Below are positions 25,740 through 35,283 of a DNA stretch of 64,000 nucleotides, piece by piece. The translations under genes were made by a program, and so were the position numbers. Under the pieces are notes generated by a model that saw only the letters and a program-made list of their open reading frames with translations, was not told the DNA's origin and made no database searches. Position 1 is the stretch's first letter; every line of letters starts with the position of its first letter. The stretch comes from Kriegella sp965368185 (GTDB lineage: Bacteria > Bacteroidota > Bacteroidia > Flavobacteriales > Flavobacteriaceae): positions 1 through 64,000 of the forward strand of contig CBDULZ010000015.1 of assembly GCA_965368185.1 (NCBI GenBank). The letters are read 5' to 3'.

Positions 25740-25756
25740 TACTTAAACAATATAAA
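25713..25756. promoter_or_regulatory. 14-base perfect inverted repeat, candidate operator
   Basis: The arms TTTATATTGTTTAA (25713-25726) and TTAAACAATATAAA (25743-25756) are perfect reverse complements separated by 16 bases. The element lies 41 bases upstream of the stand-alone A gene and overlaps its likely promoter. Such long arms suggest a dimeric regulator site; a hairpin in the leader transcript is an alternative. It does not look like a Fur box. Confidence 0.65.
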
Positions 25757-26141
25757 AAACTTGAGTATATTTGGTTCTTATTAATTGGTCATTATTGATA
25801 GCTAAATCGTTATCCTGTCACATCATAATTATTTTATTTAAGCATGTTTAAGGTTCTAAGCAAGCCCTCTGTATCTCAATAGTTTTCATCATTATGATCT
25901 AAATAAATTCATGCTTGAAACTCCGAATTTTAGAAATCTATTTCAAATAAACCGCTATGCTAAAGGTAAACCAAGTATATTTCGTAATCAAAAAAAAAGA
26001 ATGTTTGTGAACAGACAATTTATGACAATCATCGAAAAATTTCATGTTTTACAAACAATATCCTCAAAATATTGAGATATTTATAAAAATACACAGAGGA
26101 ACATTGAAATATTAAGTAATCGTTAAACCAACCAAACTGTC

Positions 26142-27401
26142 ATGAAGAAAATCCTTTTGTTTTTTTTGACCCTTCTGCTTTTTCTTGTTCCAATAACCAG
26201 TCAAGCCCATAAGATGGACCAAAGTCTTATTTATTTAAGAATTTATGAGGAACTGGGCATTGAAGGAAGATTTGAAATACATGTTAACGAACTAAAAGAA
26301 AAATTTGGTATAGACCTTGGATTGCATCCTAAAACCGAAAAAATAGAGCCCTATGCAAAAGAAATACAGGAATATCTTTTAAAACATTCAGCATTCTCAT
26401 CGGAACTTGGAGAACATAAAATTATGTTCACAGGGGAGATTTCTGAACTGTGGTTGACTACAGGTAATTTTGTCAATTTTCATTTCAAGCTTGAAAATAC
26501 AGACGTTATCCCTGAAGACCTTACTATTACCTACTCTGCATTTATTGATGAAAATCCCGATCATACAAACTTGTTGGGAATGGAATACAATTGGAAAGCG
26601 GGACTTATAAATAATGAGGCCATTATTTCACTGTTTTTCACAAAGGGTAACACTACACAAACCTTGGATCTTACCGATAGATCTGTTTGGAAAGGTTTTA
26701 TAGGTATGATCAAACAAGGAGTCTGGCATATTTGGATAGGTTTAGATCATATCTTGTTTTTATTGGCTCTAATCCTTCCATCTGTAGTACGAAGAAAAAA
26801 ACAAGTCTTGGTCGAAGGCGGGGCACAGCCCGCAAAGCAAAAATTTGATATTTGGGGTTGGGAGCCGGTATTGGCATTCAGACCCGCTTTTATCTACATT
26901 CTTAAAATCGTTACATTTTTCACAATTGCCCACACAATAACCTTAAGTCTAGCCTCTTTGGGCATAATCAATCTGCCTTCAAGATGGGTAGAGTCGATAA
27001 TAGCATTTTCCATTGGCTTGGCCGCCTATCATAATATTAGGCCTATTTTTAAAGGAAGGGATTGGATAATCGCTTTTGGTTTCGGGCTTTTCCATGGTTT
27101 CGGATTTGCGAGTGTCATGGCCGACCTAGGCTTTAAAGGAGAATTTTTGACCTGGTCGCTATTGGGCTTTAATTTGGGGGTAGAAATTGGCCAAGTGGTA
27201 ATCATAATGGCGATTTTTCCTATACTTTTCTTTATAAGGAAAAACAAACTTTACCCAAAACTTCTGGTATGGCTGTCTATTCTTCTAATCGTCGTATCTT
27301 TATATTGGTTCATAGAGCGTGCCTTTGACGTTGACTTTCGGCTAGACATCTATGTAATCAGAAAACTATACAACATTGCGGTAAACCTCGGACTGAAGTA
27401 G
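26142..27401 (+). CDS. HupE/UreJ-2 family membrane protein
   Basis: 419 residues. A signal peptide (to about SQAHK) is followed by an extracytoplasmic domain of about 175 residues and then six to seven membrane helices. The family landmarks HIWIGLDHILFLLAL (His-x3-Gly-x-Asp-His) and GFGLFHGFGFAS are present, and these His/Asp residues are presumed metal ligands. HupE/UreJ proteins are linked to nickel or cobalt movement, while the longer -2 version is poorly characterised. It is the first gene of the rightward operon, 22 bases before an NRPS. That makes it a candidate for handling the metal released from or loaded on the peptide product. Confidence 0.82.
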   Translation: MKKILLFFLTLLLFLVPITSQAHKMDQSLIYLRIYEELGIEGRFEIHVNELKEKFGIDLGLHPKTEKIEPYAKEIQEYLLKHSAFSSELGEHKIMFTGEISELWLTTGNFVNFHFKLENTDVIPEDLTITYSAFIDENPDHTNLLGMEYNWKAGLINNEAIISLFFTKGNTTQTLDLTDRSVWKGFIGMIKQGVWHIWIGLDHILFLLALILPSVVRRKKQVLVEGGAQPAKQKFDIWGWEPVLAFRPAFIYILKIVTFFTIAHTITLSLASLGIINLPSRWVESIIAFSIGLAAYHNIRPIFKGRDWIIAFGFGLFHGFGFASVMADLGFKGEFLTWSLLGFNLGVEIGQVVIIMAIFPILFFIRKNKLYPKLLVWLSILLIVVSLYWFIERAFDVDFRLDIYVIRKLYNIAVNLGLK

Positions 27402-27423
27402 TTGAATTTTTAGAAAAGGAAAG

Positions 27424-30400
27424 ATGAAGAGAGAGAATACCAAAACATCGCTTTTAAGCCGATGGAAGAATAAAGAGAAAAATGGAAGCTTAAATAGTAT
27501 TAAAAAAGCTCCTGAAAATGTATTGATTCCTCTGTCGAGTGGGCAGCAACGGTTATGGTTTTTACAACTGCAATCCCCAGAAAACCCGTTCTATAATTAT
27601 TCAGAATCCATTATTTTAAGAGGACCTTTACAAATCGATAGTTTAAAAAAGGCCTTTGCATTAATTTTCAAGGAGCAAAAATTACTAAGTTCCTATTATC
27701 CTATCGAGAGTGGTAAACCCGTTCTTAAAACGGATTATGGCATAAAAATGGCCATTGAGGAATTCGATTTTTCGGCGTTAAACCCAAGCGAGGCAAAAGA
27801 AGAAGCCGACAAAGTAATGTCGGCATGTGCCACCACCGGTTTTGACCTTTCAAAGGCACCTCTTTATAAAATTTGCTTGGTGCGATTGAACAGCACCGAT
27901 TATATTCTTTTTATTACCCTGCATCATATCATTACGGATATTTGGTCAATGGGCATTCTAAAAGGCAAGTTGGCCGCCTATTACAAAGCTATCCGCCAGG
28001 GATCAGACCCTCTGCCGAACATACCCGAAATCCAATTTTCCGATTTTGCCTATTGGGACCGAAATAGAACTATCGACAAGGCCCAAATGACCTATTGGAA
28101 AGAAAAATTATCAGGTGAAATTCCCGTATTAGCTTTGCCCACGGACTACAAGCGCCCTGGAAGACCGTTATATAAGGGTCAGCAGCATACAATACATTTT
28201 TCAGAACAACTTTCGGGCAATATTTTAAAACTCGCTAAAGTGTTGGAAGTCACGCCCTACAACATGTTGTTATCGGTATATTATATTTTGATGCACAAGT
28301 ATAGCGGTCAAAACGATATTTGTATAGGATCGCCCATATCGACCAGAAGTCAAAAAAGTTTGGAAGACCTTGTCGGGTTCTTTCTTGATACCGTTGTTTT
28401 AAGGCTTCAGATAAATCCACAGAGCCATTTTTCCGAATTTGTTCGTCATGTAAGTAAAAACACCTTGGAAGCCTTTTCAAATAAAGATGTACCCTTCGAT
28501 GTCTTGGTGAAAGAATTAAAACCCGGACGTTCCATTGCAGTGAATCCATTCTTTCAGGTTATGTTTCTGTATCATTTAGAAGATAAGCCGGTTTCGTTCG
28601 GTTCTGAAATTGAAGTCTTGGCGTCTTCGGAGTTTGATACCGGAGTTTCCAAATTTGATTTAACACTTAATATGTCTGAAAACAATGGTAAATTATCGGC
28701 TACCTTCGAATACGATACCGCTTTATTTGAACATACGACTATTGACCGTTTACTAGAACACTATAAACTATTACTTGAAGGTGTTACGGCCCGTCCTGAC
28801 TTACCGATTACCAAAATACCCATGGTAACCTTAAAGGAAAAATCATATTTTTTTCCTGTCAAAAGCCCGGCGACAAAGCCTTTTAAAAATTATGATGGCA
28901 TTCATAGGATTATTGAAGACGTTAGCTTTGAACAGGCCAAAGAAACCGCCATTGTGTTTGGCACACAATCGATGTCTTACGAAGAGTTGAACCAAGAAAC
29001 TGATCGATATGCAGATTTTATTTTAGCGCAAACAAACGGTAAAAATGAAATTGTGGGTTTATGCCTAGAACGGTCTATGGAGATGATCGTTGCAGTTCTT
29101 GCTATTTTAAAGGCGGGCTGTGCCTACTTGCCCATTGATCCAGAGTATCCCTCGGAACGAATCGACTATGTGCTTAACGATTCCAAGGCCTCTATTGTAG
29201 TGTCCCATAGTTCTAAAATAGCTCAATTCAGGAATTTCAAGGGTACTATTTTAAATGTTGATGAGGCACTGGACCGTAGTTCAAACCTCCCTCTTCAGAA
29301 ACGTCCCATCGTTCATCGAGACCATTTAGCGTATGTCATTTATACCTCCGGTAGCACGGGCAAACCCAAGGGTGTGCCAATCACCCACGGCAACATTATT
29401 AATTCGACGGAGGGAAGATTAAACTTTTATCCTGAAAATCCCAAAGCTTTTTTACTCATGTCGTCAATTTCTTTCGATAGTTCTAAAGTCGGGATATTTT
29501 GGACGCTCTGTACCGGTGGCACTTTGGTCATTGCCGAAAAGCGCATTGAACAAGATCTTGATAGGGTTAGTGAGATTATCGCCAAGAAGAACGTAAGCCA
29601 CACTTTAATGCTGCCTTCGTTGTATGCCCTTTTATTGGAGCATTGCGACATTTCTAAATTAACAGGTCTTTCCACCATTATGGTTGCCGGTGAAGTGTGC
29701 CCCCCATCTCTATGCAAAACGCATTTCGACAAACTACCAGGTACTGCGTTATACAATGAATATGGCCCCACCGAGGCAACGGTTTGGTGTATGGCCCATC
29801 AAATAAATAAGGAAGATGTCAATGGTAGTGTACCCATAGGCAAACCGGTTGCAAATTGCGAAGTATATCTTCTGAACGAATTTAAAGATTTGGTGCCATT
29901 TGGGGCAATAGGTGAAATTCATATAGGCGGACCATCGCTTGCAAGTGGCTATTTGAATAGGTCTGAACTTACCCATGCAGTATTCATTGATCATTCATTT
30001 CAAAACGATATTCCTAAGAAACTTTATAAAACAGGAGATCTGGGTCGTTATCGAAATGATGGTAGTATTGAATTTTTAGGGAGGGTAGATCAACAGGTAA
30101 AAATAAGAGGGCATCGTATCGAACTTGATGAGGTGGAAAATGCACTTCTTGATTTAGCTATTGTAGAGCAGGTAACGGTAATTATCGATTACAAGGACAC
30201 AATAAGACAATTAGTAGCTTTTGTGAAAGTTGATGAAAGTGTAACCGATTTTGAAGAAATTAAAATAAAGCTCAGGAATAGGCTTCCCGATTACATGATT
30301 CCTTCTAGATTTATAAAAATGAATACGTTTCCGATTTTGCCCAACGGGAAAATTGATAAAAATCGGTTAACGAAATATAAGCAGGATTATTTTTTAAACA

Positions 30401-32070
30401 CCACGACGGTCAAAAAAAAACCTACTACTGAAATTCAAAAAAAGTTAGTCGAAATTTGGCAAGAAGTCTTGCAGGTCACTTCCGTCGGAATTGAGGACAA
30501 CTTCTTTGAAATCGGAGGCGATTCTATTTCGAGCATACAAATTATTGCCAAAGCCCGAAAATCTGGGATTATCATAAAGGCAAATCAACTTTTTGAGCAT
30601 CAAACGATAGCAGAATTGGCACTTTTTGTCGGTTTCGAAAAGATTAAGGGCCCAACGGAAAATAGTATTGAGGGCGAAGTATTATTAACGCCGATACAAC
30701 ATTGGTTTTTTGAAGCCCACACCGCAGCACCCCATTATTGGAATCAAATAGTTCAAATCTCAAATATTGATAACATAGACAAATCGACGCTCAAAGAAAT
30801 AGTTGTTGCGCTTATAGCATATCACGATGCTCTTCGTCTAAGTTTTATAAAGAATGGCAAGGAATGGAAAGCCCATGTTTTATCTTCCGAATCTATAAAT
30901 GCTTTCCATTATTTTGACCTGAGCAAGACTGATGGTCCTGACGCACAAAATACACGCATCAAAGAAATAACACTAAAGGAACAACAAAATTGCAAGTTGT
31001 CGGAAGGAAATCTTTTTAGAGCTTTATATTTCAATTGCGGTAACCATCGTACTCCAGTTTTATACCTTATTGCACACCACTTGGTGGTCGATATGGTTTC
31101 ATGGAATTCTATTTTTAGTGATTTTTCTATTGCCCTACAGCAGAGAATGAAAAACATACAAATTAGTTTTAAGCCAAAATCGGATTCTATAAAGGCATGG
31201 GGCGAATTCCTTGTAAAACGATCTGAATCGCCACAAATAATAAAAGAAATTCCCTTTTGGAAGGAACAAACGACTAGCAGCGGTTTATTACCTACAGATT
31301 TCAATTTAACCGGTTCATATATCGAGGAACGAACCATTACGGTTCTAGAAAGCATTTTAGAGACCGAAAGCACCACTTTGTTAGTTAACGAAGCAAACAC
31401 CGCCTACAATACAAAAATAGAAGACCTATTGCTAACGGCGCTATCGACAACTATTTACCAATGGGCACAACTTGAAAATTTTTGTTTGGGACTCGAAAGG
31501 CATGGCCGTAATGTAGATTTTTCTCCTGTCGATATATCGAATACGGTAGGTTGGTTTACCTCTTATTTTCCCTTTAGGCTTTCACATTCAAAATCAGGAG
31601 ACATCGATAAACACCTAAAATCCGTAAAAGAACAATTGCGCACCATCCCTAACCACGGTATTGATTACGGTATTCTAAAGTATATGACGGAAAACAAACT
31701 GTTGAATTCCGTAAATCAGCAACCACAACTTATCTTCAACTATCTCGGTATTCAGCGTGCAAGTTTCGAAAATTCGAAAGTTCATTTCGAGTTTCTTACG
31801 GATGATTACAGGCACCCCTCAAGCGAACGCACCTATCTAATAGAAATCAATGCCTATATTCTAAACGACCAGCTTCGTATGAACTGGAGCTATAGTACAG
31901 AAATGTATAAAAGAGCTACCATAGAAGACTTAGCAAATAAATTTTTAGCTAATTTAAAAGAGATTATCCGCCATTGTGTAGGAAAGGAGGATGGTAGCTA
32001 TACACCTTCCGATTTTCCCGAAGCGGAAATAAGTCAAGATGATTTGGACGATTTAATGCGACGATTATAG
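27424..32070 (+). CDS. NRPS, C-A-PCP-E module
   Basis: 1548 residues. The condensation domain (about 30-460) has HHIITD at 167-172. The adenylation domain (about 495-985) shows YTSGSTGKPKG, NEYGPTEAT, YKTGDL, GRVDQQVKIRGHRIEL and NGKIDK. Its aligned code is D685 S686 V689 L728 M753 A755 E779 V787 W788 K976 (DSVLMAEVWK), which I cannot assign with confidence. The carrier site is GGDS (Ser1034), the variant usual before epimerases. An epimerization domain follows (about 1085-1520), with HHLVVDMVSW (1218-1227), ERHGR, NTVGWFTS and NYLG. The second motif deviates from the usual EGHGRE. The module should add one residue and convert it to the D form. Confidence 0.93.
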   Translation: MKRENTKTSLLSRWKNKEKNGSLNSIKKAPENVLIPLSSGQQRLWFLQLQSPENPFYNYSESIILRGPLQIDSLKKAFALIFKEQKLLSSYYPIESGKPVLKTDYGIKMAIEEFDFSALNPSEAKEEADKVMSACATTGFDLSKAPLYKICLVRLNSTDYILFITLHHIITDIWSMGILKGKLAAYYKAIRQGSDPLPNIPEIQFSDFAYWDRNRTIDKAQMTYWKEKLSGEIPVLALPTDYKRPGRPLYKGQQHTIHFSEQLSGNILKLAKVLEVTPYNMLLSVYYILMHKYSGQNDICIGSPISTRSQKSLEDLVGFFLDTVVLRLQINPQSHFSEFVRHVSKNTLEAFSNKDVPFDVLVKELKPGRSIAVNPFFQVMFLYHLEDKPVSFGSEIEVLASSEFDTGVSKFDLTLNMSENNGKLSATFEYDTALFEHTTIDRLLEHYKLLLEGVTARPDLPITKIPMVTLKEKSYFFPVKSPATKPFKNYDGIHRIIEDVSFEQAKETAIVFGTQSMSYEELNQETDRYADFILAQTNGKNEIVGLCLERSMEMIVAVLAILKAGCAYLPIDPEYPSERIDYVLNDSKASIVVSHSSKIAQFRNFKGTILNVDEALDRSSNLPLQKRPIVHRDHLAYVIYTSGSTGKPKGVPITHGNIINSTEGRLNFYPENPKAFLLMSSISFDSSKVGIFWTLCTGGTLVIAEKRIEQDLDRVSEIIAKKNVSHTLMLPSLYALLLEHCDISKLTGLSTIMVAGEVCPPSLCKTHFDKLPGTALYNEYGPTEATVWCMAHQINKEDVNGSVPIGKPVANCEVYLLNEFKDLVPFGAIGEIHIGGPSLASGYLNRSELTHAVFIDHSFQNDIPKKLYKTGDLGRYRNDGSIEFLGRVDQQVKIRGHRIELDEVENALLDLAIVEQVTVIIDYKDTIRQLVAFVKVDESVTDFEEIKIKLRNRLPDYMIPSRFIKMNTFPILPNGKIDKNRLTKYKQDYFLNTTTVKKKPTTEIQKKLVEIWQEVLQVTSVGIEDNFFEIGGDSISSIQIIAKARKSGIIIKANQLFEHQTIAELALFVGFEKIKGPTENSIEGEVLLTPIQHWFFEAHTAAPHYWNQIVQISNIDNIDKSTLKEIVVALIAYHDALRLSFIKNGKEWKAHVLSSESINAFHYFDLSKTDGPDAQNTRIKEITLKEQQNCKLSEGNLFRALYFNCGNHRTPVLYLIAHHLVVDMVSWNSIFSDFSIALQQRMKNIQISFKPKSDSIKAWGEFLVKRSESPQIIKEIPFWKEQTTSSGLLPTDFNLTGSYIEERTITVLESILETESTTLLVNEANTAYNTKIEDLLLTALSTTIYQWAQLENFCLGLERHGRNVDFSPVDISNTVGWFTSYFPFRLSHSKSGDIDKHLKSVKEQLRTIPNHGIDYGILKYMTENKLLNSVNQQPQLIFNYLGIQRASFENSKVHFEFLTDDYRHPSSERTYLIEINAYILNDQLRMNWSYSTEMYKRATIEDLANKFLANLKEIIRHCVGKEDGSYTPSDFPEAEISQDDLDDLMRRL

Positions 32071-32079
32071 GGATAAAAT

Positions 32080-34473
32080 ATGAGCACCACCAAAAAACCT
32101 AAAATAGAGGCTATCTTTCCGCTTACCCCTATGCAACAAAGCCTTTTGTTCCATCATTTGGCAAGTACCCATGACCAAGGTTTTTTGAACGTCCAATTTA
32201 CATTACAGGGTTTGTTGAACAAAACGTATCTCGAAGAAGCGATACACCGTACGATGAAGCGACATGCGGTGTTGCGAACAACCGTTCATTGGGAAAAACT
32301 TGAAAAACCGGTACAATTGATCCATCAAGAAAGGCCAATACAGCTTTCCTATTTAGATTGGACCGACAGTTCACAACAAGAGAACGAAGAAAAATGGACG
32401 GCCCTCAAACAGAAGTACAGTGAGGCAGGCGCTAACTTTGAAGAAGGTGCACTAAGCAAAATTGTACTCGTAAAGATGAAAGAGCAAACATACCGCCTAT
32501 TATGGCCCAGTCACCATCTTTTGCTCGACGGCTGGTCATCCCAAATTATTTTAAATGATCTACTCACATTTTACGACGCAATATCAGAAAACAAAATACC
32601 TGCTCTTGAACCCTTACCGACCTATAAATCGTATAAAAGCTGGTTAAATAGTTTAAATGAAGAAGCTTCACAAAAGTTTTGGAAGCAGTATTTTAAAGAT
32701 TTTGACAATTCTTCACTTTTTAATAGAAATATTACCTTGATCAATGCTTTTACACCTACAGAGAGTAACAAATTTATTTCCGAAAAACTGACCGATGACT
32801 TACAGCAATTTGCTAAAAAAAACCGGATAACCCTGAACAGTATTGTTCAAGGGACATGGGCTTTGACGCTGGGCAAGTATTTTAACACGAACGACCTATG
32901 TTTTGGCTGCACGGTTTCTGGACGCTCGGGCGATTTTCCGAATATCGATTTATTATCTGGAATGTTTATGAACGTGCAACCGGCGCGCGCTTTAATTCAG
33001 AAGGAGCTTACTATTTCCGAATGGTTGAAGACAATTCAAATACAACAACAGGAAGCAAGAAAGTATGAACATGTAAGTCTTGATCAAATTATGTCTTACA
33101 TAAATCGCTCTTCGGCACGACCCCTTTTTGATAGTTTGTTCTTATTTGAGAATTATCCACTGACTGCAACAAAAAATGGTGGTATAACCATTTCAAACTT
33201 TGAAAGCGGAATAACTTCCACATATCCCGTGACCATGGTGGCGGTTCCCGGTGATAAAATGCAGTTATCACTATCGGTACTACCTGAACTGATCGACACC
33301 AATGCTTCGTCTTGGATTTTAGACACTATGATCAAAATACTAAATTATATTGCCTCTGAACGAGTAAAAACCCTAGGTGATATCAATGTAATTATAGCAG
33401 GTTTCGATCCTTTTTCCATAATGGAAAAACAACTGTTAGAAAAATCTTTGAATACGGAATACAAGGCTCCTATCAATGAAACAGAGCATCAACTCACCAA
33501 AATTTGGGAAACATTGTTTGTGATGGAAACTGTTGGCATAAACGATAATTTTTTTGAAATCGGAGGCAATTCATTGATGGCCATACGAATGATTAGCATG
33601 ATAGAACAGAAACTAAATGTAAAACTGCCTATTACTACACTTATTGAATGCCCGACAATTGAAGGTATTGCTCAAAAAATCGGTAAAAAGGGTATCAACG
33701 TCAAGGGAAAAACAAAATATGTGGTTCCACTAAGAAGCCAAGGAAGCAAACCTCCCCTTTTTTGCTTTCATGCCGGGGATGGTCCTGTATTGTTTTATAA
33801 ACACTTACCCAAATATCTAAATGCGGATAGACCTGTGTACGCAATACAGCCGAAGGGTATTGATGGAAACGAACCAATGCATTCGAGTATCGAAGAGATG
33901 AGTTCCGACTATATTTCAGAAATCGAAAATATTCAGGAAGACGGTCCCTATAACCTAATGTTTTATTGCTATAACGCCATTGCCGTAGAAATTTCCTACC
34001 AACTAAGGCAAAAAGGGAAATCGGTGAATTTAATTGTGGTCGACAGCTCAGTTGGACCAGGTGTAAGTTTTGCGGAACAAACAATTTCTCAACGTCTAAG
34101 AAGGTATTTGAGAAAAATGACCAGCACTCCTATCACAACTATTACAAATTCAATTAAATCAAGGTATATAAAATATATAAAGGCTCGCGTTAGCAATTTG
34201 ACCAACGATACTGTAACACAAAATCTAATCAAGGTTAAAAACGGTCTGGATCTGAACCACGCTAAATATAAATGGAAAAAAATTGAAGCCACTTGTACGC
34301 TGGTCTTATGTAAAGAAGAGCATAAGAGGTTACGGGAAGCTAACATTGAATCGTGGAATGACTGGTGTAACTCGGAAGTGAAGGTAGTACTTAACAGCGG
34401 GAATCACTTTAACCAGTTTGAAGAACCCCATGTGAAAACACTCGGACAATATGTCGAAGAAGCCGTTACTTGA
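32080..34473 (+). CDS. NRPS, C-PCP-thioesterase termination module lacking an A domain
   Basis: 797 residues. The condensation domain (about 10-440) has HHLLLD at 145-150. It is followed directly by a carrier domain with GGNS (Ser498), without any adenylation motif between them. A type-I thioesterase domain occupies about 545-797. At the nucleophile position, where GxSxG is expected, the sequence is FYCYNA, so Cys630 replaces Ser and the flanking glycines are lost. The other triad members are plausible, Asp655 in LIVVDSS and His776 in SGNHFNQF. It begins nine bases after the upstream NRPS. It should condense and release the chain, with its carrier loaded by a separate A enzyme or left without its own residue. 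Confidence 0.9.
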   Translation: MSTTKKPKIEAIFPLTPMQQSLLFHHLASTHDQGFLNVQFTLQGLLNKTYLEEAIHRTMKRHAVLRTTVHWEKLEKPVQLIHQERPIQLSYLDWTDSSQQENEEKWTALKQKYSEAGANFEEGALSKIVLVKMKEQTYRLLWPSHHLLLDGWSSQIILNDLLTFYDAISENKIPALEPLPTYKSYKSWLNSLNEEASQKFWKQYFKDFDNSSLFNRNITLINAFTPTESNKFISEKLTDDLQQFAKKNRITLNSIVQGTWALTLGKYFNTNDLCFGCTVSGRSGDFPNIDLLSGMFMNVQPARALIQKELTISEWLKTIQIQQQEARKYEHVSLDQIMSYINRSSARPLFDSLFLFENYPLTATKNGGITISNFESGITSTYPVTMVAVPGDKMQLSLSVLPELIDTNASSWILDTMIKILNYIASERVKTLGDINVIIAGFDPFSIMEKQLLEKSLNTEYKAPINETEHQLTKIWETLFVMETVGINDNFFEIGGNSLMAIRMISMIEQKLNVKLPITTLIECPTIEGIAQKIGKKGINVKGKTKYVVPLRSQGSKPPLFCFHAGDGPVLFYKHLPKYLNADRPVYAIQPKGIDGNEPMHSSIEEMSSDYISEIENIQEDGPYNLMFYCYNAIAVEISYQLRQKGKSVNLIVVDSSVGPGVSFAEQTISQRLRRYLRKMTSTPITTITNSIKSRYIKYIKARVSNLTNDTVTQNLIKVKNGLDLNHAKYKWKKIEATCTLVLCKEEHKRLREANIESWNDWCNSEVKVVLNSGNHFNQFEEPHVKTLGQYVEEAVT

Positions 34474-35251
34474 AAACGAAATAGACTTCACAACACCCAC
34501 CGATAAGTCCATTTCAAAAGTGGTTTCTGAATTTAGCAAAGGTGGTAAAATACAGGTGTGGATCATTGACAAAAGAGAACTGGGTGATATAGAACCTTAC
34601 TTAAAATACCTATCCAAAGAGGAGTCAATCAAAGCGCAAAAATTCCGTTTTGAAAAGGACTTTTCCACATTTGTAGTTGCGAGAGGTGTATTGAGAAAAC
34701 TACTTTCAAAGTATATGCAAAAACCCATAGATAGCATAGACTTTGCATATGGTGACTACGGAAAACCCATACTCAAAAATAGCGATTCCATTAAGTTCAA
34801 CGTGTCGCATTCCAATGAGTTGATTGTTTTGGCGTTTACCCCGGACATTGCAATAGGAGTTGATGTGGAATATTGGAACGATACTATAAATTTTTGGGAA
34901 ATTGCCAATACGGTTTTTACAAAAACCGAAATTGCTTTTCTCAATGCATTACAAGGCAAAGACCTGTCACGTGGATTCTATCACCTGTGGACTCGTAAAG
35001 AAGCTTTTATTAAGCTTTCGGGTTACGGTCTATCAATGCCCATTGCATTGACGAAGATTTCTGTCCTAAAGAGTAAAGTTCAACTCCTCGAACAAGAAAA
35101 CGCAAATAATCGTTTTTTCAATTGGGATTGTGAATTAAAATCATTTACACCTGAATCAGGTTATTCAGCAGCTGTGACGACACAAAAAAATATAAGCGAA
35201 CTACAGATTTTGAAATGGAATGATTATAAGGGCAATTTCGAAATGGGATAA
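34451..35251 (+). CDS. Sfp-type 4'-phosphopantetheinyl transferase
   Basis: 266 residues. The characteristic motifs are GDYGKPIL, FNVSHSNE, the Mg-binding IGVDVEYW and WTRKEAFIKLSGYG. The enzyme transfers phosphopantetheine from CoA to the carrier serines, here probably Ser35, Ser1335, Ser1034 and Ser498 of the four carrier domains. Its start lies 23 bases inside the thioesterase gene, so the genes are tightly coupled. Its presence shows that the cluster is self-sufficient for carrier priming. Confidence 0.92.
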   Translation: MSKKPLLENEIDFTTPTDKSISKVVSEFSKGGKIQVWIIDKRELGDIEPYLKYLSKEESIKAQKFRFEKDFSTFVVARGVLRKLLSKYMQKPIDSIDFAYGDYGKPILKNSDSIKFNVSHSNELIVLAFTPDIAIGVDVEYWNDTINFWEIANTVFTKTEIAFLNALQGKDLSRGFYHLWTRKEAFIKLSGYGLSMPIALTKISVLKSKVQLLEQENANNRFFNWDCELKSFTPESGYSAAVTTQKNISELQILKWNDYKGNFEMG

Positions 35252-35283
35252 TCTATAACAAATATCATAAAAAAGCGTTCATA

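Larger units (their letters stand above)
25673..26141. other. Divergent promoter region of the two NRPS operons
   Basis: This AT-rich stretch of 469 bases separates the leftward and rightward biosynthetic operons and must hold both promoters. The left end contains a 14-base perfect inverted repeat and a candidate promoter (listed separately). The right end, just before the HupE-like gene, is A-rich with short repeats of AATATT and no clear ribosome-binding site, as usual in Bacteroidota. I see no small ORF with support and no RNA gene. Confidence 0.6.

Noticed and set aside
25713..25756. Fur box
   Set aside because: The arms do not resemble the GATAATGATAATCATTATC type, and the 16-base spacer is too long.
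32080..34473. Decayed A domain between C and PCP
   Set aside because: Only about 20-50 residues separate the two domains and no A motif remnant is seen; it looks like an A-less design, not a broken gene.
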